DNA of 64,000 bases. Origin: Flavobacteriales bacterium (GTDB lineage: Bacteria; Bacteroidota; Bacteroidia; Flavobacteriales_F; PHOS-HE28). This document shows positions 1 through 11,400 of this stretch, piece by piece. Where the stretch lies: positions 1,240,001-1,304,000 of the forward strand of contig JADJQW010000002.1 of the NCBI GenBank assembly GCA_016712535.1, in the 5' to 3' direction. The translations under genes and the position numbers were made by a program. The notes beneath the pieces were generated by a model. It was not told where the DNA came from and did no database searches. It worked only from the letters and a program-made list of their open reading frames with translations. Numbering within the stretch: the first letter of the stretch is position 1; each line of letters opens with the position of its first letter.

Positions 1-218
1 GGCCCCAGCGCTTCTTGCAATCGGCACCACCTCCTGCGCCGAGGCGCCCAGCAACCCCTGCTTCCAGCGCAACAGCCGGTTGATGGTAATCCGTGTGAGA
101 CGTGGTTGGATCGTCCTGTTCTACAAGTGGGCATGCTCGCGCCCCCCTGGAATGCAAGAGCGGGAAGTGCCGCTTGCACCTCCCGCTCAATGCGGTCCTT
201 GTCAGCTACCGCAGCTCC

Positions 219-788
219 TCAAGGCCTGAACGTGCGCTTGTAGTCCTCGAGGCGGTTCAACCAGCCCTTCAGGAAGACCGCGTTCTGGGTGCCCGGGGCG
301 GCGATTGCGCGGAAGAAGCGCTCGCGTTCCGCGGTGAGGGCATCGAACAGCTTCTGCGGCGCGCAACTGTTCGCGAGCGCGATGGTCTCATTCCCGAGCC
401 TGCCGTCCACATCGATCGGCACACCGCAATTCCGGATCGCGGTCTGCAATGACTTGGTCGCTTGCTTGCCGCCACTGCCCCAAGCCATGCCCGTAACGAA
501 GATGGCGACGTTCTTCGATTTGAACTCGTCGCCGCGAACGCCGTTCCAGTAAAGGGTCTTGAACACGTTCCACCAATCGTCGGAGTTCATCGCGAAGAAG
601 CGCTGGTCCTCGTTCGATCCGAACAACGACTTCCACACCTTGTAGGTAACACCCACATTGGTGTGGTAGCCTGTCTTGCCCTTATAGGGCGTGGGGCAAG
701 GAAAGGCCGAGGCTGAATCGGCGGTCTTGTTGCTGAGGCCGCCTTCCCAGCGCTTGGTGAATGCGACGTAATCATCGATGATGGACAT
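219..788 (-). CDS. GH108-type muramidase / endolysin-like protein
   Basis: A 189-residue protein that resembles N-acetylmuramidases of glycosyl hydrolase family 108, which cut the glycan strand of peptidoglycan. Seen: the N-terminal WEGG motif at residues 14-17 with E15 as the expected catalytic acid, followed by the NVGVTYKVW region that matches the family's N-Y-G-I-T block, and a C-terminal GRLGNETIALAN stretch like the peptidoglycan-binding domain that usually completes this family. The length is normal for the family. There is no signal peptide, so export would need a holin, a dedicated secretion route or lysis, as for phage endolysins. No phage structural genes are nearby, so it may be a domesticated lysin or an effector. 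The family is fairly sure; the biological role is open. Confidence 0.8.
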   Translation of the reverse strand: MSIIDDYVAFTKRWEGGLSNKTADSASAFPCPTPYKGKTGYHTNVGVTYKVWKSLFGSNEDQRFFAMNSDDWWNVFKTLYWNGVRGDEFKSKNVAIFVTGMAWGSGGKQATKSLQTAIRNCGVPIDVDGRLGNETIALANSCAPQKLFDALTAERERFFRAIAAPGTQNAVFLKGWLNRLEDYKRTFRP

Positions 789-874
789 GGTGCTGAAGGT
801 TCAGGGAGGTGAATGTGATGCGGAGGCTATCAGATGGGGTTCGCTTCGGAATCGATGGTGCGCTGCCCGGCCGT

Positions 875-975
875 TCAGGATTCGCGCACCGCGCGGACGC
901 GGAATCCCCCATTTGGGGAATACTGCCAGTGCGTGCATCCGTTGCTCATGAACGTGTCTCGTAGGGCATCAGAAG
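875..975 (-). pseudogene. Possible 3' remnant of a FISUMP/sulfatase-modifying-factor-like gene
   Basis: A short open stretch on the minus strand ends with the residues GGFRVRAVRES and a stop codon. This ending is like that of Fibrobacter-major-paralogous or formylglycine-enzyme-like surface domains, which are frequent in Bacteroidota. The frame continues only briefly upstream and no full domain can be read, so if real this is the broken tail of a lost gene. The rest of 789-1302 shows no gene that I can support. Confidence 0.22.
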
Positions 976-1302
976 GGTGGGGGCTCCTGGGTTCGCGCAG
1001 GGCTAAATGTAGAGGCTTCGTCTTCAATCGAACGTGGATCTGCAGCTGACCCGGTAGTCAAGCCTCCCGCTACCGCCGGCGGACCATGATGACCAGACCA
1101 CCTTGGCTCCCGCAGTCGCACCCGGCGATGAGTGCTTCGCCGATGCCACGGACCGCGCGATTGCCCGGCAACCGCGTGGCTACGGATCAATCAATAGCTT
1201 GCGCAGCGTCACCCGATCCGCTGCCTGCCTCCATGGTGGCGCGTGCGCGGCCTGAGGAGATACCATGTTGACAGGAGAACAGTACCCAAGCTGAATCGAC
1301 CC

Positions 1303-1965
1303 ATGCGCATGAATGTCCTTCCCGCTCGAGCACCATCCACCGCCCACCTGCCCGCTGCTCGCATCGGCCTGATGGCGCTCCTTGTCCTGTTGGCAACCGG
1401 CTGCGCCAGGATCCCCGTGCAGAGCGTAACGCTTGCCGAGGCCTTGAGGGCGGAGGGCCGGCGCATGCACCAGATGAACGCGCAACTCGTGAGCGATCTG
1501 TTCCAGGAGAAGCAGAAGGCTGCCGACGCCTTCATCTACGGCGAATACCTCCCCACCTACGTGGAGAACTTCGCGGCCAAGATGAACGATGCCGATGTGA
1601 ACAAGGCGAACCTGAAAGCGATCGTGGAAGCGCTGCTCCCCGAATTGATCGCCCGGCGAGACAACATCCAGCGGGCGCTGGAAGCCCAGCGCATCAAGGT
1701 CCTGGAGGACCTCGATGCCAGTTACGCGGTGTATGATGAAGCCAGTGCCGATCTGCGCGCGCTGCTGCACTCGGCGGTGAAGGTGAACGAGGCGCGCAGC
1801 GGCTTGGTTGAAAAGGCGGTGGGCCTGAGCGGCGCACGTTTGGACCTGGATAAGCTCGGCACCACCCTCGACGCCTTCATCGCGAGGGCCGCCAAGGGTA
1901 CCGAGAGCGTGCAGGGCCTCATCAACGCGTTGGACACCGACGTGAACACCATCGTGAACCCCTAG
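1303..1965 (+). CDS. Lipoprotein of unknown function, helical
   Basis: I chose the ATG at 1303 because it places a signal sequence about 20 residues in: a hydrophobic run (GLMALLVLLATG) ends in the lipobox LATGC, so the mature protein should be a lipid-anchored periplasmic or outer-membrane protein. After the Cys, about 185 residues are rich in Ala, Leu, Glu, Lys and Arg with heptad-like spacing, which suggests long helices or a coiled coil. No catalytic motif is visible and I do not recognise a family. An 86-residue helical protein follows 12 bp downstream on the same strand, so the two probably form one operon. Confidence 0.6.
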   Translation: MRMNVLPARAPSTAHLPAARIGLMALLVLLATGCARIPVQSVTLAEALRAEGRRMHQMNAQLVSDLFQEKQKAADAFIYGEYLPTYVENFAAKMNDADVNKANLKAIVEALLPELIARRDNIQRALEAQRIKVLEDLDASYAVYDEASADLRALLHSAVKVNEARSGLVEKAVGLSGARLDLDKLGTTLDAFIARAAKGTESVQGLINALDTDVNTIVNP

Positions 1966-1977
1966 CACCAAGACCGC

Positions 1978-2238
1978 ATGCCCGATTTCAAGAAACTGGC
2001 GCAGGACGCTGCCGCCGAGACCGATGCCCAATTCGTGAGCCGCCTCTCGGACCTCACCCGGCTCAGGTCGACCGAGCTGCAGAAGCTGCTCGATGAGGGC
2101 CTGAAGCGCGAGGACATCGCGGCCGTGCTCGATGTGGTGAAAGCCGCCGGACTCTCCAACCAGCAGAAGGCGAAGAACATCGCCGGCATCGGCAAGGGAC
2201 TGGAGGTCCTGGTAGGCCTCGCCTCGAAGTTGCTGTGA
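1978..2238 (+). CDS. Small helical protein of unknown function
   Basis: An 86-residue, highly charged protein without signal peptide or membrane segment. It looks all-alpha, with a C-terminal GIGKGLEVLVGLASKLL stretch that is amphipathic. It starts 12 bp after the lipoprotein gene at 1303-1965 and probably shares its transcript, so it may act with that protein. No family is recognised. Confidence 0.55.
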   Translation: MPDFKKLAQDAAAETDAQFVSRLSDLTRLRSTELQKLLDEGLKREDIAAVLDVVKAAGLSNQQKAKNIAGIGKGLEVLVGLASKLL

Positions 2239-2495
2239 GGCGATGGGCAGCCCGCGATGAATAGCCAGCGGCAGGGCCGCAGGCAGCGGAACACCAGCGT
2301 GGCCTTGCGCATTGTGGCGTGCGTTAGCGTGGGGCGCCAGCGAATGCTTTTGCGGAACGGCGGAAGGCCAAGGGGCGGGGGGCTATCCGAAGGGGTGGGC
2401 GTGACAATTCCTATAAGATAACCGTGCGGTGAGCTTGGGTTTGGTGGAACCAGCGAATAGACATAGGTTCGTCTAAGTCAAAAGCAAAGAGCAGG

Positions 2496-3422
2496 ATGAA
2501 GAAGCCATTTACTTTCGGACTGTTCGTGGTAGCGGCTCTTGGATTGTATGGACAATCGCCTAAGCCAGTGGTTGGTGTGCAGCACGGATGGTCAAACGGG
2601 AGGTATTCCGGGTTTGAGTCCACCATCATCCGTGAGGACCTCTATCCGGACACCACGTATTTGTTCGAGCAGCTTGATGCTCGCGAACGGCGGACTTTGG
2701 GTCTGCGCCTGCTTGTGCCGGCGCTAACGCTGGTGGTAGGGAAAGAGAAGGGGGAGGGAAAACTCTTATGCTTCTGCCCAATCGATACGATTCGGGGCAG
2801 CTGGAGGTCACCATATTCTAAGGACCCTAAGTGGGCTGCGGGAATCGGTGTCGATTTGGTTGTCGACCTTCGATGGAATCGCGCCAAAGTGAGGACGTAT
2901 GATTCTTGGAGTTCGGCAGACGGTGCGAACGATGCCGACTACAGGTTCACTTCGAAGGTCAATGACTTGGATTACCTGGTGTGGCTCAACTATGACTACT
3001 TGGATTTGGACATGGTTGGTCGATTGAAGTTTTGGGGGTATCACAAGAGCACTAAAGTGAAGGCTCTAGTGGATTTTGCTCAACCAGTGCAGTTTTTCGT
3101 TGACTGGGGCCTTTCGATGAATGTTCCTCTGACGAAAAATGGAATCTATTACAAGTCCAATGATGCTACGATCGGCATCGACGAGCAGGTCACTTCCAAC
3201 CTGAACGATGTCATTCGACCAATGAATGGAGTCGCTTGCCTTGGCGGCCTTGGTTTTCGCATCGGAAGGTTTGACTTCACATGGCGTAATCGAGTTGGGA
3301 CGCGGGATGTGTTGAAGGTGCTTGGAAACTCCTACAATTTCAGTGAGACGGACAATGAATTCAGCACGGTGAAGAAGGAGTTCCTGCTTACGGTGTACTT
3401 GGGAGGCGGAGCGAGTAATTAG
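2496..3422 (+). CDS. Exported protein of unknown function
   Basis: A 308-residue protein with a clear signal peptide (MKKPFTFGLFVVAALGLYGQ). The mature part is rich in aromatic residues and Asp with alternating polar/hydrophobic runs (for example DLDYLVWLNYDYLDLDMVG), which suggests beta structure. No T9SS sorting tail is visible at the C-terminus (ends YLGGGASN). Base composition is lower in GC than the genes on either side of the 2.4-15.2 kb region. It lies 11 bp before the T9SS cargo gene at 3434 and the giant RHS gene, so the three probably form one unit. Function unknown. Confidence 0.6.
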   Translation: MKKPFTFGLFVVAALGLYGQSPKPVVGVQHGWSNGRYSGFESTIIREDLYPDTTYLFEQLDARERRTLGLRLLVPALTLVVGKEKGEGKLLCFCPIDTIRGSWRSPYSKDPKWAAGIGVDLVVDLRWNRAKVRTYDSWSSADGANDADYRFTSKVNDLDYLVWLNYDYLDLDMVGRLKFWGYHKSTKVKALVDFAQPVQFFVDWGLSMNVPLTKNGIYYKSNDATIGIDEQVTSNLNDVIRPMNGVACLGGLGFRIGRFDFTWRNRVGTRDVLKVLGNSYNFSETDNEFSTVKKEFLLTVYLGGGASN

Positions 3423-3433
3423 TCGATGCACAG

Positions 3434-5422
3434 ATGAGAGGTCTTGTGATGCGATCCACCATCGATAGCAGAGGTGCCTTGATGCGCATAGGTGGTTGTA
3501 CAATCGCCGTGTTGTTCAGTTGCGGGCGTGTCCAAGCGCAAGCACCCGGCGGCGTTGGTGGGTTTAACGTTTGGATTCGAGGTATCCCAAGCGCTTCTGG
3601 TAGTGCTTTGCTGCTTTGGACAGGAAAGGACACGACCTGGACGATGCAGGAGTCCGCCTCTTTGCCTGAACTGTCGTCGAACTATCATCCTCTGCTGCCA
3701 CTGCAGCCTTCAAGCAGGCATTTTGCCTTGGAGGACACCATTCTCAACCGGCTGAGCATTTTCTGTGTCCATCCAGGAATGACCGGTGGGGCCGAGAAGG
3801 TCGTGATGACAGTTTCTGCGAACGACACGAATTACGTGGTGCTCTCCGATGCCCAGGTGGGACGGGTGCGCGATACCGCTTTCATTGCATTGCCAGGGAA
3901 CGTGGCCGGCCGCGCCCGTTTGAGCACCTATCGGCACAATGACGAGAACGCTCCGGTCGGTTCGTACGGATTGAATCTGTCTGCCACAGCTCCAGTCCCA
4001 GCCTTGCAGCAGATCGCCACGCAGGATACCCTTCTTGAGCTAATCGTTCATGGCCGTTTCCTTGCTCAGGACGAGATGAACAGGATATCGTCCTATTTGG
4101 CTGTGAAATATGGAATCACCAAGTACGAGGAGGATTACGTGGATGGTGCAGGCAATACGTTATGGAGCCAACGGAAGAACGAGAAGTTCTCGAGCAACAT
4201 CTTCGGTTTGGGTCATGATTCCCTTACTCTTCTTGACCAGAGGCAAGCTACCAGCACCAACGCGCCTGGGTTCCTTGTTGCGGCGACCGGTCCGATGGAA
4301 GCCTGGAACCATGATCATGGACGGGCAATGGCAGAAGGTAGTTATCTGCTGTTTGGGGATAATGGAGCGTCAAGCTCTTGGCTTGAGCGAGAGGCTTGTC
4401 AACCGCAATTGTTAGCGAAAGAATGGCTTGTGCAGAGAACGGGCGACAGTTTGGCAACAGTTACGATACAGGTGGATCCTTCTTGGATCGAGAACTCACC
4501 CGATGCAAGCGAGAACTACTGGCTTGTCATCGATCATGGTGGACAGGGCAACTACCATCCCGACTCGGTGGCCTTTTTCCAGGCGGATCCGCCAGAACCT
4601 GAGCGACCCTTAAGCTTCAGCGATGTTGTCTTTGATGTGGATCAAAATGGTCGGGACCGCTTCAAGGTTGCTGCTGGCGGGTCGTTCATTCCGAAATTCT
4701 GGCTTCAGCCCCCATCGTGCGAGCCTTATGTCGCGGGAACAGCTCAGGTAGGTATCGAAGGTGGCGAGCCTCCTTTCGTCGTTCAGTTCGCTCAACAAGG
4801 CACTGGCTTTGAACGGACGCTGCACTTCGCCGACGACTCCATTCGGACGGTTACAGGTCTACCCCAAGGTGAGATAGTCTTGGTTTTCGCAGACGCTTCC
4901 GGGTACCATATGGAGGACCGGTTGTGGGTGGAAGCGACAGATGCCCCCGTGATACCATTGGCTCCCACCTATGCTTTATCTGCGGATGCAGCACTCGACC
5001 TCGACGCGGGCTATCATAGTGGCCAGGGGTGGTATGAATGGATGCACAATGACACGGTCATTGGAAACGGACGATTCCTGCGGGTTGATCGTACGGGTTT
5101 GATAAGCTGCACCGTGAACGTGAACGGGTGCCTTGCACGAAGGGAGACCTTGGTTAGCGTCAGCAGTTCGGATGAGCTGTTCGACCTGACAGCACGGCCC
5201 AATCCAAGTGAAGACAGGCGGTTCACGGTCCTTATCGCTACAGACGATGAATCTGACCTGACCATGGAATTGGTTTCACCAAATGGCAACGTCATGTCGA
5301 CCAAGCAATTGCAAGGGTCGGCCTTCTATTCGAGCATCTTCGAGGTCGAATCACCCGGGCTGTACATGGTCCATGTAACAGGTGAACGTGGGTCGCGAAC
5401 CGTCAAAGTCATTGTGCTATGA
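3434..5422 (+). CDS. DUF8202-like surface protein with T9SS type A sorting tail
   Basis: A 662-residue exported protein. Seen: a signal peptide that ends in VQAQA (the in-frame ATG at 3482 gives the most compact signal peptide and may be the true start); a central block around residues 215-290 with SSYLAVKYGITKYEEDY followed by FGLGHD, which matches the DUF8202 arrangement found in many Bacteroidota T9SS proteins; and a C-terminal domain of about 75 residues (ARPNPSEDRRFTVLI to SRTVKVIVL) with the NPS turn and G-L-Y-x-V-x-V strand typical of type A sorting domains. It should be secreted by T9SS and attached at the cell surface. Its stop codon overlaps the start of the RHS gene (ATGA at 5419-5422), which indicates translational coupling with the giant toxin-like protein. 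Confidence 0.75.
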   Translation: MRGLVMRSTIDSRGALMRIGGCTIAVLFSCGRVQAQAPGGVGGFNVWIRGIPSASGSALLLWTGKDTTWTMQESASLPELSSNYHPLLPLQPSSRHFALEDTILNRLSIFCVHPGMTGGAEKVVMTVSANDTNYVVLSDAQVGRVRDTAFIALPGNVAGRARLSTYRHNDENAPVGSYGLNLSATAPVPALQQIATQDTLLELIVHGRFLAQDEMNRISSYLAVKYGITKYEEDYVDGAGNTLWSQRKNEKFSSNIFGLGHDSLTLLDQRQATSTNAPGFLVAATGPMEAWNHDHGRAMAEGSYLLFGDNGASSSWLEREACQPQLLAKEWLVQRTGDSLATVTIQVDPSWIENSPDASENYWLVIDHGGQGNYHPDSVAFFQADPPEPERPLSFSDVVFDVDQNGRDRFKVAAGGSFIPKFWLQPPSCEPYVAGTAQVGIEGGEPPFVVQFAQQGTGFERTLHFADDSIRTVTGLPQGEIVLVFADASGYHMEDRLWVEATDAPVIPLAPTYALSADAALDLDAGYHSGQGWYEWMHNDTVIGNGRFLRVDRTGLISCTVNVNGCLARRETLVSVSSSDELFDLTARPNPSEDRRFTVLIATDDESDLTMELVSPNGNVMSTKQLQGSAFYSSIFEVESPGLYMVHVTGERGSRTVKVIVL

Positions 5423-8400
5423 AGCGGTCTGGCATTCGGGCCTTGAAACCTGTTGCGGCATGGGCTGCGATGACGATCACGGCTGCCGTTCTGGCCACCG
5501 GGTTTAACCTGACCCTGCACCGTCCTATTGCCACTGGCCCAACTGCTGATGGCATTCTGGCCATTGCGGATTCGGTTGAGGAGATGAGGGCGGGCGCAGG
5601 CAGGCTGACCTACGAGGCGGACATCCTCAATGGACGGATCGGCAGGTTGATTCCTGGCGAGCCGGACATGGCGCACGATAATGTGTTCATCGTGCGAATT
5701 CCAGAGGCGCCCAAGGGGACTGACCTGGTTTTCCTGGAGTACACATTGAGCGGAGCAACTGACCATGACGCCATCGCCCGTGGCATTAACGCCGGCCGCG
5801 CCATCGGAGGATTGCAGATGCGCGCTGGTGCCGGGACCAGCCTGCAACGGGAGCGCGTGCTGCCGGGCTTGATCCAGGCGGGTCGCAATGAGATTCGATT
5901 TTCTGCGCATGAGCCCAGCCTCATGTCTTATCTGGTTCAGAACGTTCGCGTGGTCGTCGAACCGACGAATGCATCTTGGGTTGATGAGATCGTGATCACC
6001 AATGCATCGGATTCTGTCTTCGGAGGGCTGCGCTACGTGAAGGGGTTTCTTCATGGCCCCAACGTGGATGGTGCACTCCTTGAGGTGGGCGGCGAGACTG
6101 TCAAGGTGGACCAAGGCGCGTTCGAAGCCTTGGTTCATGTCGGAGCCCGCAAGGACCATGAGAAGGTCACGATCAGGGCCAGGCTGTTGAATGGTTCCGT
6201 CATCTCCAAGGAGGTCGCATCGCGGAAGAGCAGAAGGGAGGTGATGAGCCTGACTACGCCAGAGGAGGTTGGCATGGTATCGCAAGTCATGACTGGTGAC
6301 GATGCGTTCGAGTTACGCGGACCCCATGGTGTCGTGCTTGAAGCTCCCAAGGGCTCGGTCGGATCTCCGACCACCATCACCATCAAGGAACTACGCAAGG
6401 TCGACTTGCCCCCCATGCCGCCCGATTTGGTGAATGTCACGCCAGCTGCAGGTGGTTTCCGATACCTGCCCGATGGAGTGGTGTTCAATAATGCGGTGCA
6501 GATCGGACTTCCGATTGATACTGCGCTGATACCTGATGGGTACACCGTTGCCGATGTGCGTACCTACTTCTTCGATCCTGTTCGGCGTGATTGGATCGGG
6601 GTGCAGCGTGACTCGTTGCTAGCGGGCGTGGCGGTGCTTCGGTCTTTCACCAATCACTTCACCGATTACATCAACGGCATCATCAAGGTTCCAGAATCCC
6701 CGGAAACGATGGGTTATCAGCCCACCTCGATCAAGGATTTGAAAGCCGGTGATGCGACGGCTGGCATTGCGCTCATGGTGCCGCCCGAGGCCACGCCTAC
6801 GGGAACCATGTCGACCAGATTCCCGATCAAAGTGCCTCCTGGCCGACAGGGGATGCAACCTGAGTTGGCGCTCGTGTACAACAGTGAAGGCGGCCATAGC
6901 TGGTGCGGGCTTGGATGGAATCTTTCGGGTGTTTCGAGCATTTCGGTGGACACGCGATGGGGAGTTCCGCATTTCAGCACGGAGAAGGAGTCTGAGACCT
7001 ATCAGCTCGACGGCGAGATGCTGAGCGGCGTTGGTCATCGCGGATGGGATACGGCACGCTATGCGCCTGGCACCACACGATTCTTTCATGCACGCGTGGA
7101 GGGTGCCTTCCGACGGATCGCGCGTAAAGGCAATGGACCAGCAGACTATTTCTTCGAAGTGACCACCAAGGATGGCACTGTTCATTACTATGGACGGGTG
7201 CCGGGCAGCCCTGGTGCAGAAGAGGCAGTATTGCGCGAAGGAGACAATGGCCCGATTGCTCGCTGGAGCATTGTCCGATCGCGCGATACGAATGGCAATA
7301 CGATTGACTACGTGTACGACGTGGTTGAGCGCGATGCTGCACCTGCACAGGGAGGGAAGCAGCTATACATCCGTCGCATAGTATACACCGGTCATCAGTC
7401 GTCGGGAGCGAGCATCGCAGGGAAGTTCACGGTCGAGTTTGTAAGAGCAGGCACCGAACGGCAGGACGTAAGCATCAATGCTCGAAACGGTTTCCTGGAG
7501 GTCACCGCGCATCGGCTGGAACGCATCGTGGTCAGGTATAATGAGGAAGTGGTGCGCAGCTACGTACTCAGCTATGGGATGGGCCCGTTCCGGAAGTCGC
7601 TCTTGAAGCGGGTAACGGAGTACGACAGCCAGACCGTGGAGTTCTATCGGCATGAGTATGAGTACTTCGATGAGGTTGGCGACATGGCGAGTGGTTCCGC
7701 ACCGTACTCAGATACCGTTGACGTTTGGGAGCCAATGGCGCCTGGTGCTCCTGATTCAGGGCTTTCGGGATACCTGCTGCCGGGACTCGGCGCATGGGTG
7801 CGCGATGCTCCGACGGCGATCAGCGGATCTTGGTCGGCTGGTCAGAGCTTCGGGGGAAGCTTGACCGTCGGACCTGGGAGCGGTAGCCCTCACAGCAAAA
7901 TGTACAGCATCGGGGGCAACTATCACCACAGTCGGAACAAGGGCTACGGTATCCTCTCGTTGATGGATGTGAATGGGGACAATATCCCTGATCGTCTTTT
8001 CCAGGACCCGGATGCTTTGACCAGGAAGATCTGGTACCGCCCTGGTCTTATCAACGGACAGGACGGGGAATTCGGAACAGCCCTGACGATCGACTCTTCC
8101 CGCTACTTCCAGCGCAGCTCAACACGCGGACATCAAGGGGGCTTCGAAGCGCATCCGCCTTTTTCGTTCGCGGGTGTGTCGGCTTCCGGCTCTACAACGA
8201 CCACGAAGGATTACATGCTGGATCGGAACGGTGATGGCCTTCCGGACCTGGTCTCTCAGGGCCGGGTGTGGTTCAATCGCCTTGAATCGGGACAGCCTGC
8301 ATTCGATCCATCGAGTGAGGAGACCGAGAATCCAGTGGATGGCGGCTCGGTGCATCCAGCCATCGAGGAGATGGACCCTGAGTTGATCCAGGTCCTGCGG

Positions 8401-11400
8401 GAAGAGAACCCGCTTCACGATGTGGTCCGGGTTTGGACTGCGCCTTACCAGGGGCATGTGACCATTTCCGGCACCGTTCAACTGCTGCCTGATGCTTCCG
8501 AGGAAGCTGCTGATGACCTGGACCGGGATGGGGTACGTGCATGGGTGCAAAAGGGAAGTAATGATGTATTGTGGGATACGCCCATTCTTGAGAACGACTT
8601 CGACGCGCATTCCTTCCTTCTCACGAACGAATTGGTCCAGGCTGGTGATCGCATTTACTTCCGGGTAGGCTCCCGCGACCACGGCCAATACGATCAGGTC
8701 CGCTGGAACCCGTTGGTGGTTGAATACACCAGCACCGACTATCCCGATGATGTGACCGATTTCCCGTTGGATGCGAACGGCAAGGACTTGGCTCGCTTCT
8801 CCGCTCCGGATGATTTCCTGCTCACGGGCAGGCAGGCGCTGTTCACCCCTGAATTGGGCAACATTACAATCGATGGGACCTTCACCTGCCCGGAACTCAC
8901 GGATGAGGTGCGCGTGCGCGTGCGCGCTACGGATGACGTCGGCTCAGTCGTATATCCCATCGAACACGTGATCCCGGCTTTCACTGACACCGTGTTGGCA
9001 ACACCCTTTACCGGCTCTTTCGGCCCGATGACGGAATTGGAGTTCGAGGTTACGTCAACATCGAATGTCGATTGGCAGGCGATTGATTGGACGGCGACAG
9101 TGTCTTTAATGGCGAATGGCGACACAGGTTTATTCCAGCCTGTAGTGAGCTACGGCATGTACAATCGAATCGTAACAAGAACGGCTCCTGCCCCTTTCTC
9201 CTATGTGCAAGCCTTTCCACCGCGCCGGTTTGTGGTTGAGGATACCGCTATCATTCGCTTCACTCCATCCCTTCTATCCTCCATTGTGTTGCCTGGCACC
9301 GGAATGGTGCATTTCACTGTGAAGGTACTGGGTAGCGATACTGTAGGACGTGCTTCATGGTCCTTTGCGAATTTCGAGCTTCAAGCCATAGGGTCATCCG
9401 TTGTGGAAGTGACTGCATTTCCATTCGACACGTTGGTGGTTGAGTACCACGTCGACAATGCCATCCTTGCCGATGCGCTTGCATATCCGCTGGATGTAGT
9501 GGTCCTTGATACGCTCCAGCAGTGGACTCATCCCTCCTCAGTTGGAACCTTGGAGGGGAATGTCGATGACCGCGTCGGGGTCCACTCGGCCTTATTCGAT
9601 TCCACTTTGATCTTCGGCCCACAGTATCGCTCGTGGGGCCAGTTCGCCTACCGCGCCAATGGCGATGCGCAAAACGATGGGATCAATGAGAACAACCTGG
9701 TGCTCGACGCAGCGCAGATGAATTCGGATGGTGGGCTGCTCGGTAACGTGAGCACCGATGAGCCTGGCACGACCTTGAACAGCACCAACCTTGGCAACTA
9801 CGATCCTGCGAAGGCCAAGTTCATCTACATGGCACCGCGACTGGCCAACGGGTCGTACATGGGTTTCGATGACCTGACCTTCATCAAAGCGGATTCCATC
9901 AGTTCATCGCGTTTCGGAGAGGACAATCTCGCCTTCGCTCTGAGCCTGGCCCCTGATTCGAATGAGGCGCGTGTGCCCGCAAAGCGCACCGTCAGCGGCA
10001 GCGATGCGCTTTCCGCGAGCGTGAATTCGGGAGACGCCGTCGCATGGACCACAATAAGCCTTGGCTATGGGCATACCGATGGATACGAGCATACCGAAGT
10101 GGATGTGCTGGACTTGAACGGGGACCGCTATCCGGACAACGTGCGCGATACCCTTGTACAGTACACGGACCCGTCCGGCACCTTGCTGCCTTTGGTAGAG
10201 GATGTGATCGATAGCCTGACGCACGCGGCTACGAGTTCAGGGAACGGATTCACTGCTAGCGGTTCCTTCTTCCCCTCCAGGATCCCGAACCAGAAGAAGA
10301 CTCCTCCGACTACGGCCCCGGTTGCCGCCGGGAAGTCCGCCTCTGCAGCCTTGGGAGCAAGTATCGGTGGCGGCATGAGCAGCAGTGGTGACGCCGTTCA
10401 GATCACCTGGCTGGATATCAACGGGGATGGTTTGCCTGATCAAGTGCGTTCCGATGATTCGGTGAGGCTCAATCTGGGATACCGATTCGCGGAGCTGGAG
10501 CGCTGGAATTATCAGGATGTACGGAAGGGCACTTCCGAGCAATGGTCCATAGATGTCGGTGCCGTTGGTCAGTTCGCGCTGAGCCGGGACAATGGCAGCA
10601 TCTCCCTCGGCTTGGGTGCTACGAGAGCCGATAATTACTCGATCAAGGCTTTTCAAGACGTGAACGGCGATGGCTTGCCGGACCAGATCGGCACGTCGAA
10701 TGGCCAGATCAGCAGCGTGCGCTTGAATACTGGAGATGGCTTCGTGACCATCCCTTGGGACATGGGCAATAGCGCGCTGGACAAGGGGTACGGGGATGGG
10801 ACGGCCACCAACTTCGCCTTCACGGTCTGCATCAACCTGATCCTCGTTCGCTTCTGCGTGAATCCCAGCGCGTCCATCAGCCATGGCGTGAGCGGGCAGA
10901 CCACGCAGTTCATGGATATGAATGGCGATGGCTACGCCGATTTCATTGAGTCCGATGACGCCGATTCGCTTGCCGTGCGCTATAGCTCCATCGGTCGCAC
11001 GAACCTGCTGAAGCGCGTGAAGGGCCCATTGAATGGATCCTTCGAAGTGAGCTACAAGCTGGTGGGCAACACCTATGATCTGCCGCAAGGGAAATGGGTG
11101 ATGGACAGCTTGCTCGTGCTCGATGGCACCCAGGATATTCAGAACATCGGCAGGCCGCCCATGCTTCGCACCTTCGACTACCAGAACGGCAAGTATTCCA
11201 GGCGCGAACGTGAGTTCTATGGTTTCCAAACCGTGGTGGTGCGCGAGCACGATACCCAAGCGCCGGATGCGCCGGTTTATCGCGAGACCATCCGCACGCA
11301 CGACGTTGCCGGCTACTACACCAAGGGGCTTCTTCGCTCCACCGAGCTCCGCGATGCCGCCGGACAGCTTTGGAAGCGGACTGAGCATGCGTATGTGCTT

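Noticed and set aside
1..218. Minus-strand gene that enters from the left edge (open stretch with RLLRWKQGLLGASAQ)
   Set aside because: Only about 40 codons are visible, with a stop near 120 and no recognisable family, so it cannot be supported.
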